A DNA stretch of 64,000 bases from Prevotella sp. tc2-28 (GTDB taxonomy: Bacteria > Bacteroidota > Bacteroidia > Bacteroidales > Bacteroidaceae). The stretch is from assembly GCF_900107705.1 (NCBI RefSeq), contig NZ_FNRE01000014.1, positions 1 through 64,000 of the forward strand. The letters are read 5' to 3'. Both the position numbers and the translations under genes were made by a program. Below the pieces are notes generated by a model. That model had not been told where the DNA came from. It made no database searches and was given only the letters and a program-made list of their open reading frames with translations. Positions within the stretch are counted from its first letter, which is position 1. The number at the start of each line of letters is the position of its first letter. Shown here in pieces: positions 23,477-34,400 of the stretch.

Positions 23477-24979
23477 TTAGTTTAACTCATCAATGATACT
23501 CTCACACGTCTCTACCGTTGCGAACACAAGTTCTTCCTTTACCCTGCGGGCGAGGTCTTCCTTATCCTCTTCGCTCATAGAATCCCAATCAAGGTCATCA
23601 CCCGTGGCATAGACGGACTTCTGATAGGTCTTTGTCTGAGCATTCCAGATATACCAATAGTTCTCATCACCTGTCGTGCCGTCGCCGATAAAAGGAGGAT
23701 GATCGTTCCAGTCCTTAGCATAGTCACCCTGCGCCTTGGCATAATCGCCTTGCGTGTTGGCATAGGTGGCTTTCTCATTGGCTAACGCAGCCTTTTCATT
23801 TGCTAACCCTGCCTTATCATTCGCTAACGTTGCCTTATCATTGGCATTAGAAGCAGCATTATTGGCGAGCGTTGCCTTGCTATTAGCGTTCGATGCTGCT
23901 GTATTGGCATTCGACGTAGCGGTCTGTGCGGCCTGTGTCTTGCTGACGACATCAGCCCTAAGCGTGTTCCAATCCCCACGGACACCACTGCTCTCATCTG
24001 TTCCAAAGAAGGAGTTCCATGATGTATTGACACCAGACCAGAAGTCGCCCCATAGCTTCCTTACGCCTGTTGGCAATGTGTCACTGAACCAGTTAGTCCA
24101 ATCGGTCTGACGCTGTGTCTCCGCAGCAACACGGGCCTGCTCGTTGCTCTGGCGTGTCTGCTCGTTAGCCTCTATCTGCTGACGGCTTATATTGGCGTTA
24201 TCTGCTGCCGTCTGTGCGAGCGTAGCCTTTTGGTTTGCATTGGTAGCGGCACTATTGGCATCCGTGGTGGCCTGCTGAATAGCTGGCTTCATATTGGTTA
24301 GCCAATCAGCCCACGCTTCCGATGATGCCTGGTCAAGGTCGCAGAGGAAAGTAAAGCTTCCTTGTGAGTTCTTGCAATACATCTTGGCATTGTCCTCCGA
24401 TGTCTTGTCGGTGGTAGCAATGATGACGAACTTTCCCTGTGGCACGTTTGCGGCATCGGCATTCATAGCAGCAACGGAAGGATAGGTGCGATATATATCA
24501 AAGCCAATATCAACACTCCGTGACACACCATTTCGGTCTGTGATGGTTACGGTAAACCCTTGCAATCCTGCGTTGACATTCTCTGCCCCTGCGGTAGCGC
24601 CCTGCGCTGCCGTTGCTGCGGTGTTGGCATTGGTGGTAGCCGTCTGCGCATCTACTTTCAATGTGCCCCATTCAGTAGAGCGTGCCGTGAACCAGTCACT
24701 CCATGTCTTGCGCACTCCCTGTTGGTCTGATGTGCCGAACCATGTGTTCCATGCGTTCTGTATTGCCGTGACGGTATTATCAAGGTACTGCTTCAGCACA
24801 AGGAGTTTCATGCTGACATATCCAGTCATAGAGCCTCCCTGTACACGTATGCCGGGAAGGGTGACATCATCGTTTATCTGCGAGACATCATCAATGACAT
24901 CCTCTTCCTGCTCTACCGAGTACCCTAACTGCTCAAGGGCTTCGCTGACCTGTTCTATAAATTCGGGTGTTACTGCCAT
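23477..24979 (-). CDS. Coiled-coil tail-fibre protein
   Basis: 500 residues. An N-terminal domain (about 1-110) carries paired WNTWFGTSDQQGVRKTWSDW-type repeats that recur around residue 290-330. Long Ala/Asn-rich coiled repeats follow (ANTAATAAQ, SNANDKATLAN, AALANEK units), a trimeric stalk signature. The C-terminal segment (GDENYWYIWNAQTKTYQKS) resembles tail-fibre connector modules, and ETCESIIDELN ends it. A structural tail fibre/appendage. Confidence 0.78.
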   Translation of the reverse strand: MAVTPEFIEQVSEALEQLGYSVEQEEDVIDDVSQINDDVTLPGIRVQGGSMTGYVSMKLLVLKQYLDNTVTAIQNAWNTWFGTSDQQGVRKTWSDWFTARSTEWGTLKVDAQTATTNANTAATAAQGATAGAENVNAGLQGFTVTITDRNGVSRSVDIGFDIYRTYPSVAAMNADAANVPQGKFVIIATTDKTSEDNAKMYCKNSQGSFTFLCDLDQASSEAWADWLTNMKPAIQQATTDANSAATNANQKATLAQTAADNANISRQQIEANEQTRQSNEQARVAAETQRQTDWTNWFSDTLPTGVRKLWGDFWSGVNTSWNSFFGTDESSGVRGDWNTLRADVVSKTQAAQTATSNANTAASNANSKATLANNAASNANDKATLANDKAGLANEKAALANEKATYANTQGDYAKAQGDYAKDWNDHPPFIGDGTTGDENYWYIWNAQTKTYQKSVYATGDDLDWDSMSEEDKEDLARRVKEELVFATVETCESIIDELN

Positions 24980-24984
24980 ATCTC

Positions 24985-25386
24985 TTACTGTTTAATATAT
25001 CTAATCCATGCAAAGGCATCCCTTCTGTCCAAGTACATGAGGTCGTACTGGTTGGCGTATGCCTCACGCTCCAAACTGATGTTCTTGTATGCCGTCATCA
25101 TATTGCGGTAGATGCACAGACGGACAAGCCACTCTATGCCGTACCACCAGAAGAAGAGAGGGATGGCAAGGAGCGACCACCACCCGCATCCTGCTGCGGC
25201 GAGGACGGCGGCAATGATAGCACCTACGACAAGCATCTCCTTCTGCTGTCTGCCGTGCGTTCCCTCATGGCGCTCTCCTATGGTGTTGAAAGCCCACGCT
25301 CTGTCCTTGCGGATAAAGAGGAACGGCCAAATCACCATTGACGTGAATCTTTTCACTGGGAATATGTTGTTATATATCTTTTTCAT
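24985..25386 (-). CDS. Membrane protein with HExxH metallopeptidase motif
   Basis: 133 residues. RHEGTHGRQQKEML contains HExxH, followed by two membrane helices (VGAIIAAVLAAAGCGWW and LLAIPLFFWWYGIEWLVRLC) and then LEREAYANQ, where the Glu could be the third zinc ligand. This arrangement is that of small zinc metallopeptidases. It lies among tail genes, so it could act on host envelope or on a tail protein; function inferred. Confidence 0.6.
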   Translation of the reverse strand: MKKIYNNIFPVKRFTSMVIWPFLFIRKDRAWAFNTIGERHEGTHGRQQKEMLVVGAIIAAVLAAAGCGWWSLLAIPLFFWWYGIEWLVRLCIYRNMMTAYKNISLEREAYANQYDLMYLDRRDAFAWIRYIKQ

Positions 25387-25405
25387 ATCGTCTTTTTCTC
25401 CTGCA

Positions 25406-28400
25406 TTAATTACTGTATATCATTGACCAGCACTTTCCATAAGTAGGAATATCACCTAAGTAGAAGAGAAGTGCAGAAGTCCTATCATTCCAAGTATATG
25501 CCTCCCCCGGCTCAATAAGTGCGACATCATCACTTCCATTAAGCACATAGGCATTACTGCTTGCTTTTAATATCATACTATCTGACATATTCTTGATAAT
25601 AAATATTGTACCAACAGGCGGGTCCTTTGGCAGAGTAAAGGATTTTGTCCTTATGTTGATTCTGTCATAATTCTTGGTATCCAATACCTTCAGATAGCCC
25701 CAATCATCAACATACACACGTCCTTCAGGATAGGCTTCATTTCTGGTAGGCCAACTATTACTATATAAACAAGCTCCGCTATCATCTGAACCAACCTTTA
25801 AAGTATATCTGGTGTTGTTATCTTTTGGATATTGGCTCTCTATTATAGGATAGAAAGAATTGTAGAAAGCATCAATAAATGAACTGTTTTCTGATGATTG
25901 TGTTCTCCAGTAGTTTCTAAAATATCCGCCATCAACTTTATCAATTCCACTTTCTTGCTTTACAAAAAACAGCCCGCCGCCATAGGAAATGTCTATTCCA
26001 TCTCCACTATCTCCATCAAATAGTATTTTGATTTTTGACCGTCCATCTTTATCATATCCTGTAATTGTAGGAATAGCTATTGAAGTGGTTGCTGTGTGAT
26101 ATGCGGACGGTGCTATTTCCCACCTTCCTTTTCCTTCTGCTATTGAGGTTACCTTTCCTTCAAAATAGCCGTTTTTGACATTTACATTACCAGCATTATC
26201 CCAATTAAAGTTTCCTCTAGCAAAATATCCAGAGCCATCCATGCGGAAAAGTGAAGTTGCCTTACCGCTATTAGTTGTGTCATAGGTTTGAGTAGAACTG
26301 TTGTATCTATCTTCCATAGAACCACCAAACCATGCAGCAATAGTACTATCATTAAGATAGATACCATTCATCCCGCCGTATGTATTGTAATTCTCTACAT
26401 CTTCCTTGTCTCCAGTTCCTTTATAATGGCGAAGGGCAATAAGTGATGTCAAAAGAAGTCCTCCATCTATTAACGTTGCACCATTCAAAGCGTCTTTTAT
26501 GGTATCAAGTAAATCTACTTTATTTTTTGCCCCTTTTGCTAAGCTATAAGCGTCATCTGCAGCAGCCTGTGCATCATCAGCAACTTTCTTTGCTGCTGTT
26601 GCTATGGCGTTCATTATCGTTGTTCTAGCTGTGTAGTAAGCAGATATATTTTCATAATCGCTTTCTATTGTTATGTCCTCTGGAGAAGATGCAGTGTACT
26701 TATCGAAAGCCGTAATAGCATTTCCATATGCCGTTACAAATGCTGTTTTTGAAACACTATACTTGTCAGCTTCTGAACAAATCTGAGAATACTCCTGAAC
26801 AATATCGTTCTTTTGCTGCTTGAGAGAAGTCTTTTCTTGTGGTGAAATCTTACCGTCAGAAGCCCAATTGTTTAGTCTGTTGTTAGCTGTGTTAGCAGAA
26901 GTCTGAGCAGCACTTGCTGCATTGGCGGCGTTTGATGCAGCGGTTGCAGCTTCATTTGCAGCGGACTGTGCTGTTTCTGCGGCACTCTGCGCTGTTGCAG
27001 CGGCACCGGCGGCATTTGATATACCTTGGCTTATCTGTCCACCTGTAAGTGCCTGCACATATTGGTTTGCTTTAAAATCATTGAGTGCAGAGTCGTCAGT
27101 GTAATCTATCTCCTCAAAAGTTACAGGAGAGACATTGGTACAACGATACACCTTGCCTTTCTTATAAACAACACCGCTCTGTGTCGTATTATCATTTGGT
27201 ATGAAGAGGTCTCTCACATGAAGATTATTTCCCCATGCTCCCCAATTAACATAGATGTTTGATTTTCCGTCAATAGTGTCAAATACACTTTGTGGAATAT
27301 TCTGCTGCTCCCAATCATAACGTGGACTTGCGCCTTGTCCTTTGTCCTTATAGTACCATGTCGTTCCGTTACCTGTTTTATACCACAGGTCTCCAACATG
27401 CTCTGCTTTTAACTCGTCTGTATTCCAAGCAGATGACGGGTCTGCGTTCTGATACCACGTTTCGGCTTTCTTGTCCAACTGTAACTCTATGTCATCCGTG
27501 ATGGCAGTGATGAGATTGTTGATGTAAGTATCCAGGGCTTGATTACCAATAGTGCTTTGTGCGGAAATCCTCGCCTTTACCTCAAGTAACTTGTTCAATG
27601 AGTCATACTTAATGTACGTAGAGTTATCCCTTGCACCGATGAAAGCGTCTCCATAGTCCTCTATGATAGGCACACCCGTATTAGGGTTGTAAAGTAACCC
27701 AATGATACGTTTGTTCGCCAAGGAGAAATCGTTTATGTCGTGATAGAATTTAAGGGCAGGAGAGTCTGCATTGCTTACATCTAATGTTATGATATTCTGA
27801 CGGTTTGTGGTGCGGTCGTTACCGAACTGTACGACATGGTCACCTGCGGCGGGAATGTCAGAACCTTCGTCATAGCCTCCATCCACATTGCTGACATCGA
27901 ACCAATGGTACACCTTTCCGTCTATCAAAGCAGGCTGGCAGTGTGTCGTGTCGGGATTCTCTGATGGCTCTTCGGTATTGGATGACACCCTTATCACCTT
28001 CCTCCACCAATATACATTGCCTATTTTCGATGAACCTTCAACATAGGTGTTTCTCTTGGAACTCTTCATATTTATCGTCTGACAGCGTGCAAGGTCACCA
28101 ATAGCCCACATGTTGTCAATCTCCCTGTCATCATCCTCGGCAAGGAAATAGAGACGGAAAGCCTTTACGTCCTTCAGTTCCTCTGATGTTATGGTCTTCT
28201 TCGTCTTGCGGTTTCTTCCGAAGAACACTCCCTTCAAAAGGAACGGCATCTTCTTCAACAGCCAAGGCACCTGACGATATACATATCCTACCACCTCACC
28301 ACTCTCATTGATGAAATCGGTCTTTACAATGATGTTGGCAGCAGAAGAATATACCTGGTTACCCGCTATGGCTGTTTCCTTCTTCACCTCCAACTCCTCA

Positions 28401-30970
28401 AAGGTAGCCTTCTTCCTGACGTGCAGGTTATCGACGGTCAAAGCACTTGAACCCGTGCCGTCATCCGAGGTAAGACGGAATCCTGTGTCTGCGATGCCGT
28501 CACCCGTATAGTTGGAAGAACGGACGGTATTCATGATACCCTCTGCCGCCCTTAGTTCATCCTTTAATGTCAGGGAGTTCAAAGAGCCGTTGCCATCGGC
28601 ATCGAAACCGAACAACCCCTTTGTCTTTATCCATAGTCCTTTGAGGAAACCTATCTCTCCTTGTGCGGTATCATTATCCGTCTTTGAGAGGAAACGGGTG
28701 TTTACATAGTCCTTTACGATATTCAGCACACCGCTTTCAGACATACCGCCACCTGTTCCGCTGCCACCACCAGAGATAAGCGTCTGCACCTGCTCTTTGA
28801 GTTGTGTCTGTGAGCCTTTGATGACCTCATTGCCTATCGTTATCTCCTGCTCGAAGTCATAGTCCATCTTAGTGACTATCTTCATTACACGGGTCAGCAA
28901 CGGGTTCTCAGCGGTGTAGTTCACATTATCCGCATACCTTACCTGCTGTCCTATAAAGAGGTGTGAGTCACGTTCTCCTTGCTGCTCGTCCTCCCTGAAC
29001 ATCTCCTCAAAGGCTATGGGGTCGGACTTGAAAGTATATGAGTTGTTGTCGGTGAATAGGTTGTCGATATATTTCTCCGTCTCGCTCTCCAACTCCTTCT
29101 GCGCAGCCGTTTCAAAAGGCTTGTCGGCAGTGGTGTCCATGACAATGTTATAGAGGTTGACGATATTTCCTAACAGTGAAGGCTCGTTAAGTCCTTTCGG
29201 GATGATGCCCTGTGACTTGGTGGTAGGCAGTATGTAGTCGTTCTGCTCTTGGAAGACTATCTCATAGTAGTTCTCATCTACGGTGCTGCTTGCTCCTGTC
29301 AGCGCATCAACGATACCCGTATCTCCTTCTTCCGTCGGTGGAGTGTTGGCAACGGATATATAGTTCTCGCCCTCAATACCTAATGCTATCAGTCCAAAGC
29401 CATAGTTGCCATTATCCCCATCGCCACGTCCGGCGAGCGGTGATGTCTCGGCATTCGGTGTGGTGTTTGCCTTGAACTGCCCATAGAGGGATTTTCCGTC
29501 TATTATCTGCGAATACTCCACAGGGAAACGTGACTTGTCAACACCTGCGGCAAAGGCGATCTTCTTACCTTCAAAGATAGCATTCTGGAAAGCGGTAAGG
29601 TTGGCAAGGCTTGGCTCATCACGGTCATCTTCCGGTGTGTCGCCCGTATACTCAGCATAGAAACGGCACTCCCCTTGGTTGAGATAAGACCCGTTGATAT
29701 AACCTTTTATCGTGATGTTGTCTGCCGTGAGGCTCACGATATATGTTCCACCATAGGACTTTGACTCATTTGTGAACAACGATGCGGTGGCATCTATGTC
29801 CAGGGTCATTTCGATATTATGATATGCCGTGCTGTTGATAAGGATTTTCTTGATGATGACACTCATGTCCCTTACCTCCGTAATGTCGTAGTCGTGCCAT
29901 TCCGTTACCTCTCCCTCTGCGTTCTTCTCTGGATAAGCAAGACGCATATACCAAACGGCATAACGCTTGTATACGGGGTTATTGTCTGCATCGTAATGGT
30001 CGATAACCTTCTCGTTATTGTCATCAAGGCGGTATCTCTCCCTATACTTTATATTATAAGCATAGAGGTCAAGGTGTGGATACACATTCTCAAAGATAAG
30101 GCTCTTGACATAAGGCTTCATGCCGAGCAAGTCGAAATGCTCTTTGTCGTAGGTTATTATCTTACCCTCACTGTCCCGCTCTCCTAATGAATATATAATA
30201 CCATCGGAGTAGTCGTTTCTGTTCAGCGACAGGCGGACGTTAGCCTGTACATACTCTCCGCTTGCTGCCCGACGTGTGATGTTACGTGAAGAACCCTGTG
30301 CCTCGAAAGCGTTCCAGTAGCCATCTTTGGTGTTTCGTACCGATGGGATGCCGATATTCTTATCAACCTCAAGAAGTAAAGGTTCTTCGCCTTTGCTGAA
30401 CATGATATGGCCGAAATACAGGGTCTTGCGTTCCCAATCTATGTGCCACTCGCATTTCAATAGGTTGGCAACGTTCGATAGTGCCGAAAGGATATCCACG
30501 GTGGAGAATGTCGTATTTACCACGTTGTCAATCTCTCCGATGACCTGATAGCCGAAAGCCTGCTTACCCTCTAAGTGGTAGACAGCATTCATCTGGTCGC
30601 AGAAATACCCTAATAGCGTTTGTATATCACCAGTATACGGCCAGTCCAAAAGGTTTATGTCGTTAGCATCTGAATCTTTTGTGGGACGGGAGAACGTTAC
30701 CTTTCCAAGATACATCTTAGGATGCTGGAAATGCGGCTCATAATGGAATTGTGCCCCGCTTTTCTGCTCTGGTTTATACGGCTCTAAGAGAGAGTAATGT
30801 AACCCGTCCTTGAAAGGTATGATATACGCATCTACGGGGATAACATCACATACCGCATCATCCCATGACAGTTTCACGAAGTCGGACTTCATCAGTTCCT
30901 CTTCGTGCTCTGCTGCTTTCGTGAGAATCACATCATGCAATCTATTCCCGTCTGCGTCGTATAATACCAT
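25406..30970 (-). CDS. Large baseplate/tail tip protein
   Basis: 1,854 residues. The N-terminal ~400 (LDWPYTGDIQTLLGYFCDQM, STVDILSALSNVANLLKCEW) resembles the hub/tail-protein fold of Bacteroidales siphophages. The middle is beta-rich with receptor or fibre-attachment features. Around 1,350-1,560 Ala-rich coiled segments (AATAQSAAETAQSAANEA and ISPQEKTSLKQQKNDIVQEY) precede a C-terminal beta-rich region. Located directly after the tape measure and distal tail genes in transcription order, as in other siphoviruses. Substrate or receptor is unknown. Confidence 0.8.
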   Translation of the reverse strand: MVLYDADGNRLHDVILTKAAEHEEELMKSDFVKLSWDDAVCDVIPVDAYIIPFKDGLHYSLLEPYKPEQKSGAQFHYEPHFQHPKMYLGKVTFSRPTKDSDANDINLLDWPYTGDIQTLLGYFCDQMNAVYHLEGKQAFGYQVIGEIDNVVNTTFSTVDILSALSNVANLLKCEWHIDWERKTLYFGHIMFSKGEEPLLLEVDKNIGIPSVRNTKDGYWNAFEAQGSSRNITRRAASGEYVQANVRLSLNRNDYSDGIIYSLGERDSEGKIITYDKEHFDLLGMKPYVKSLIFENVYPHLDLYAYNIKYRERYRLDDNNEKVIDHYDADNNPVYKRYAVWYMRLAYPEKNAEGEVTEWHDYDITEVRDMSVIIKKILINSTAYHNIEMTLDIDATASLFTNESKSYGGTYIVSLTADNITIKGYINGSYLNQGECRFYAEYTGDTPEDDRDEPSLANLTAFQNAIFEGKKIAFAAGVDKSRFPVEYSQIIDGKSLYGQFKANTTPNAETSPLAGRGDGDNGNYGFGLIALGIEGENYISVANTPPTEEGDTGIVDALTGASSTVDENYYEIVFQEQNDYILPTTKSQGIIPKGLNEPSLLGNIVNLYNIVMDTTADKPFETAAQKELESETEKYIDNLFTDNNSYTFKSDPIAFEEMFREDEQQGERDSHLFIGQQVRYADNVNYTAENPLLTRVMKIVTKMDYDFEQEITIGNEVIKGSQTQLKEQVQTLISGGGSGTGGGMSESGVLNIVKDYVNTRFLSKTDNDTAQGEIGFLKGLWIKTKGLFGFDADGNGSLNSLTLKDELRAAEGIMNTVRSSNYTGDGIADTGFRLTSDDGTGSSALTVDNLHVRKKATFEELEVKKETAIAGNQVYSSAANIIVKTDFINESGEVVGYVYRQVPWLLKKMPFLLKGVFFGRNRKTKKTITSEELKDVKAFRLYFLAEDDDREIDNMWAIGDLARCQTINMKSSKRNTYVEGSSKIGNVYWWRKVIRVSSNTEEPSENPDTTHCQPALIDGKVYHWFDVSNVDGGYDEGSDIPAAGDHVVQFGNDRTTNRQNIITLDVSNADSPALKFYHDINDFSLANKRIIGLLYNPNTGVPIIEDYGDAFIGARDNSTYIKYDSLNKLLEVKARISAQSTIGNQALDTYINNLITAITDDIELQLDKKAETWYQNADPSSAWNTDELKAEHVGDLWYKTGNGTTWYYKDKGQGASPRYDWEQQNIPQSVFDTIDGKSNIYVNWGAWGNNLHVRDLFIPNDNTTQSGVVYKKGKVYRCTNVSPVTFEEIDYTDDSALNDFKANQYVQALTGGQISQGISNAAGAAATAQSAAETAQSAANEAATAASNAANAASAAQTSANTANNRLNNWASDGKISPQEKTSLKQQKNDIVQEYSQICSEADKYSVSKTAFVTAYGNAITAFDKYTASSPEDITIESDYENISAYYTARTTIMNAIATAAKKVADDAQAAADDAYSLAKGAKNKVDLLDTIKDALNGATLIDGGLLLTSLIALRHYKGTGDKEDVENYNTYGGMNGIYLNDSTIAAWFGGSMEDRYNSSTQTYDTTNSGKATSLFRMDGSGYFARGNFNWDNAGNVNVKNGYFEGKVTSIAEGKGRWEIAPSAYHTATTSIAIPTITGYDKDGRSKIKILFDGDSGDGIDISYGGGLFFVKQESGIDKVDGGYFRNYWRTQSSENSSFIDAFYNSFYPIIESQYPKDNNTRYTLKVGSDDSGACLYSNSWPTRNEAYPEGRVYVDDWGYLKVLDTKNYDRINIRTKSFTLPKDPPVGTIFIIKNMSDSMILKASSNAYVLNGSDDVALIEPGEAYTWNDRTSALLFYLGDIPTYGKCWSMIYSN

Positions 30971-30974
30971 TTTC

Positions 30975-31421
30975 TTATAATGTTATCCTATCTTTCGGAT
31001 TCGGTTCCGTTAAACTGAGTGTAAAGGTAGCCTTTTTATTTCTATACTCTTGCTTTGGTTGGATGTCTTTATAAACAAGTTTGAAGATGCGGTATTTTGA
31101 AGGTATCTTTAAGTAAAACATTCCATTCGATAACTTATCAATGAATGCTTCTAAGTTATCAACAAAATCTCTCTCTGTATCCGCTTCAAAAAGGACTTCT
31201 AATGATACTGTATTCTCTGCGAGTTTAGAGTACTCTGCTTTTGCAAGGTATCTTGTTCCATGTTCTAAGCGGCTTGTATTTGTAACATACTCTTTTGCTT
31301 TTCCGTTGCAAAGCAACTTGTAATAACCGCCTTTAATAAATGATACGCCATATTGCTCAAAGATGTCGATGTAAGCGGAATCGTCCTCTGTTGGCAGTTT
31401 AATAAATGCACTATTCTTCAT
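30975..31421 (-). CDS. Distal tail-like protein (Dit candidate)
   Basis: 148 residues. Beta-rich with a middle helix (DTERDFVDNLEAFIDKLSNG) and a C-terminal ATFTLSLTEPNPKDRI. Order tape measure - this gene - large tail protein matches the position of the distal tail protein in siphoviruses. Family assignment rests on context. Confidence 0.6.
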   Translation of the reverse strand: MKNSAFIKLPTEDDSAYIDIFEQYGVSFIKGGYYKLLCNGKAKEYVTNTSRLEHGTRYLAKAEYSKLAENTVSLEVLFEADTERDFVDNLEAFIDKLSNGMFYLKIPSKYRIFKLVYKDIQPKQEYRNKKATFTLSLTEPNPKDRITL

Positions 31422-31433
31422 ATACGGATATTT

Positions 31434-34400
31434 TTATTGTTCGTCAATTTTCTTCCTCATTCTTACTACCTCGTCGTACATTTCGGGTAATACCCTGGTA
31501 TTCTCGCTAATTTCGGCAAGATGTGAGTTCATAAGGCCTTGCGTTTCCACCATAGACTGAACACCCTCACTGATATTTACTACTCTTGCTCTTGTTTCTC
31601 TTATATTGTCGCCTATATCTGTAAGGAGTTCGGTGTGTATCATTGTTTCCGAAAGAGTCTGCTCTAAGAGAATGGTATGATTCAGTCCGATACCAACAAG
31701 GCTGTCTGCTTGGTCGTAGGAAATGTTCTGTATAGAGTTTGCCGTAGCGGATTGTTGGCTACGAGCATTCTCAATCCTGTCTATGCCTAACTCTCTTAAC
31801 TGTTCTATTTGGCTGATACCCGAATCAATAACACTTTGGTAACCTCTGTAAAAAGCATCATTCGCCTCTTGCAAAGCCTTTTTGTCGTTGTTTGCGTTAG
31901 CAGCCGATACACTCTTATACCAAGTATCATAGAGAACCTTTAGTTGGTCTTTAAGATTCTGTGCTACAAGGTTGTTGATAAGCATCCTGTTAACCATCTT
32001 CTGCCAACTCTCTGCTATGCTGTCGGTTACATCTTCTACACCATCAGCATAGTCGTAGAGATGGTTTATCATATCGTCAAAAAGGCTATCAAATGAAGTA
32101 GTAAGCATTATCTCGGAAAGTTTCTCCGATGCTTCCTCCATCTCATCGGCGAGGTCAGCCCATGCGTTAGCAGCTTTTGAGATACGTCCTTCGTCGTCCC
32201 ATCCTGTATTAGCAATCTGAAACCATAGTTCTGCGGCTTCGGCATTTCCTTCTTCGGCAAGACGACGCAACTCTGCGAGTTTCTTCGCACCTTCATTACC
32301 CATCTTAGAAAGTTGTTCAAACAGCCCTTGCCATGCTGTACCATATTCGCCTTCTGATAAGCCAAGCAAGTTCCTTATTCGCCATACATATCCTCCTTCT
32401 CCTTCACCTCCATTCTCGTTTCTATAATACCATTCGCGATGTCGGCGACCATAATAACCCCAACCAGCTTCTTGTATCTGACGGTTATACTGTGCAGATT
32501 TATTAATGAACTTCTCTAGCAAATCCTCATACTTTGATAATGCGCTTGCACCATAACTTTCTGACATCTCGTCAGAAATACGCTTTACACTCTTGTCGAT
32601 ACTTTCAAGGATAGTGTTAGAAGCCTTAATTTCTGCGTCAACTTGCGCTCTTGTATCTTTCGAGCCAAACCATGAGTCAAAGCCACCAAATGTAACAGCG
32701 TTAAGGATATTTCCTATACCTTTCGTTAACGAGCCTGTTATCTGTCCTACAAAATCAAGCGATAGAACATTGTCTAAGATACCTGCAACGGCATTTAGAA
32801 CAGTATCTATGAGATTCGAAATAAGTGTTCCTATTCCGTCTTTTAATATATCAAGAATAGATAGGATAGCGGAGATTAGTTGTCCGATAAACCCGGCATT
32901 GCTAAGAGTGTCGGACAACTTGCTAACAGCCTTTCCTACCTCTCCACCGATATTCAGTTTAGAGAGGCCATTAAGCATATTCTGAATGCCTTGAAAAGCA
33001 CCAGAAAGCGTATTGTCGGCAAATCCTCTAAGGCCGTCGGCTACTAAGTTAAGTCCGTCAACGGTATCTTCTTCTGATTCTCTAAGGCCGTTAGCAAGGT
33101 TCTGAACCGCTGTTTGCTGAACTCTAACAGACTCGCTCGCAGCAGTGGCAACTTTTTCCGCTAAATCAAGACTTATCTTTGCATTTTCAATCTCGGCTTT
33201 ATTACCAGAATCTAATGCTTTCTTATATCTTTCTTTTGCTTTTTCAAGGTGCTCGGTAGATGTTATCTCGGCATTCTTTGCTTGTTGGAGCCTATTAATA
33301 GCAGCACCAAGACTATCCATCTGCTTCTTTATAGAAGAGAAATTCAGTGTACCTCTGCCCTCACCCGTTAGCCCTTTTAATTTTGTTATAGCATCATAGA
33401 CTACTTTTTGGTCGGCTTCATTCTTCTTTGCAAAACTCGGCTCTCTTACATATTGACGCAGTTTCTCCAAAGTGGTTCTGAGTTGGTCTCCTAAAAGGTT
33501 TGTAAACCCGCCAAGAACAGATTGCCAATCAATACTCTGTTGTAGAGCACTCATATTGACAGCATTCTTCTTGCTATTCTCCTCTGCCTTCAACCTAAGA
33601 ACCTCTCCTTTAAGACCGAGGGCTTCTGCTTTTGCAATCATCTTAGCATACTTCTCAGTAATGGCAAGTTTTTGTTGTTGGAACGTACCATACTCTATTA
33701 GGTATTCTCGCATTGATTGAATTTGCTGTTGCAATTCATTATTCTGCTGACGGGCAATAGTAAACTCCTCTAACTTCTTATATTGCTCTTTTATAGCATT
33801 AATAGCACTTTGGTCTAACTTTGTTTCATCCCATTGCTCAGGTTTGCCTCCGCGTGCTTTGATTATCTTCTCTTGTGCTTCAAACTCGGCTTTTTGACGG
33901 GCTCGCTCTGCTTCAATAGCAGCTTTTCGCTGTTCTGCTAACTGCTCTAGTTCTTTTTCAAAGGAACGATTCTTCTCAGCAAGAACCTTGTCGGCTCCGT
34001 CTTTCATTGCAGCAATACGAGCATCAGTGATTCTTTGCTCCATATCCTGCTCTGCTTTTGCTCTAGCAACGACATTCTTATGGATAATCTCTTCTAACCT
34101 TGCCTCGGATTCATCTATCTGCTGTTGCTGACGGGCATCTTTCTTCCCTGCGTTAGCCATTGCTTTGAGGTTGGACTGTTGCATACGAACAAGCATTCGT
34201 GTTGAAGCAGCCCTCTGTGCTTCTAAGGCATAAACAGCGCCTTGTGCTTCTCTTTCTTTTGCATAACTTTCGATAGACATTGTATGAAGAGCGTTACGCT
34301 CTTTTGTTATGCGGAGAAGTTCTTTCTGAGCCTTAATCTGCCCATCATACTTCTCTTTAAGCATATTCTTTACAAGTTCTATCTGAGCGTCCTTCTCCTT

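Noticed and set aside
23766..24110. Long rightward frames inside the 23477-24979 and neighbouring fibre genes
   Set aside because: They are shadows of Ala/Asn-rich repetitive coding sequence on the opposite strand and have no start context or spacing.
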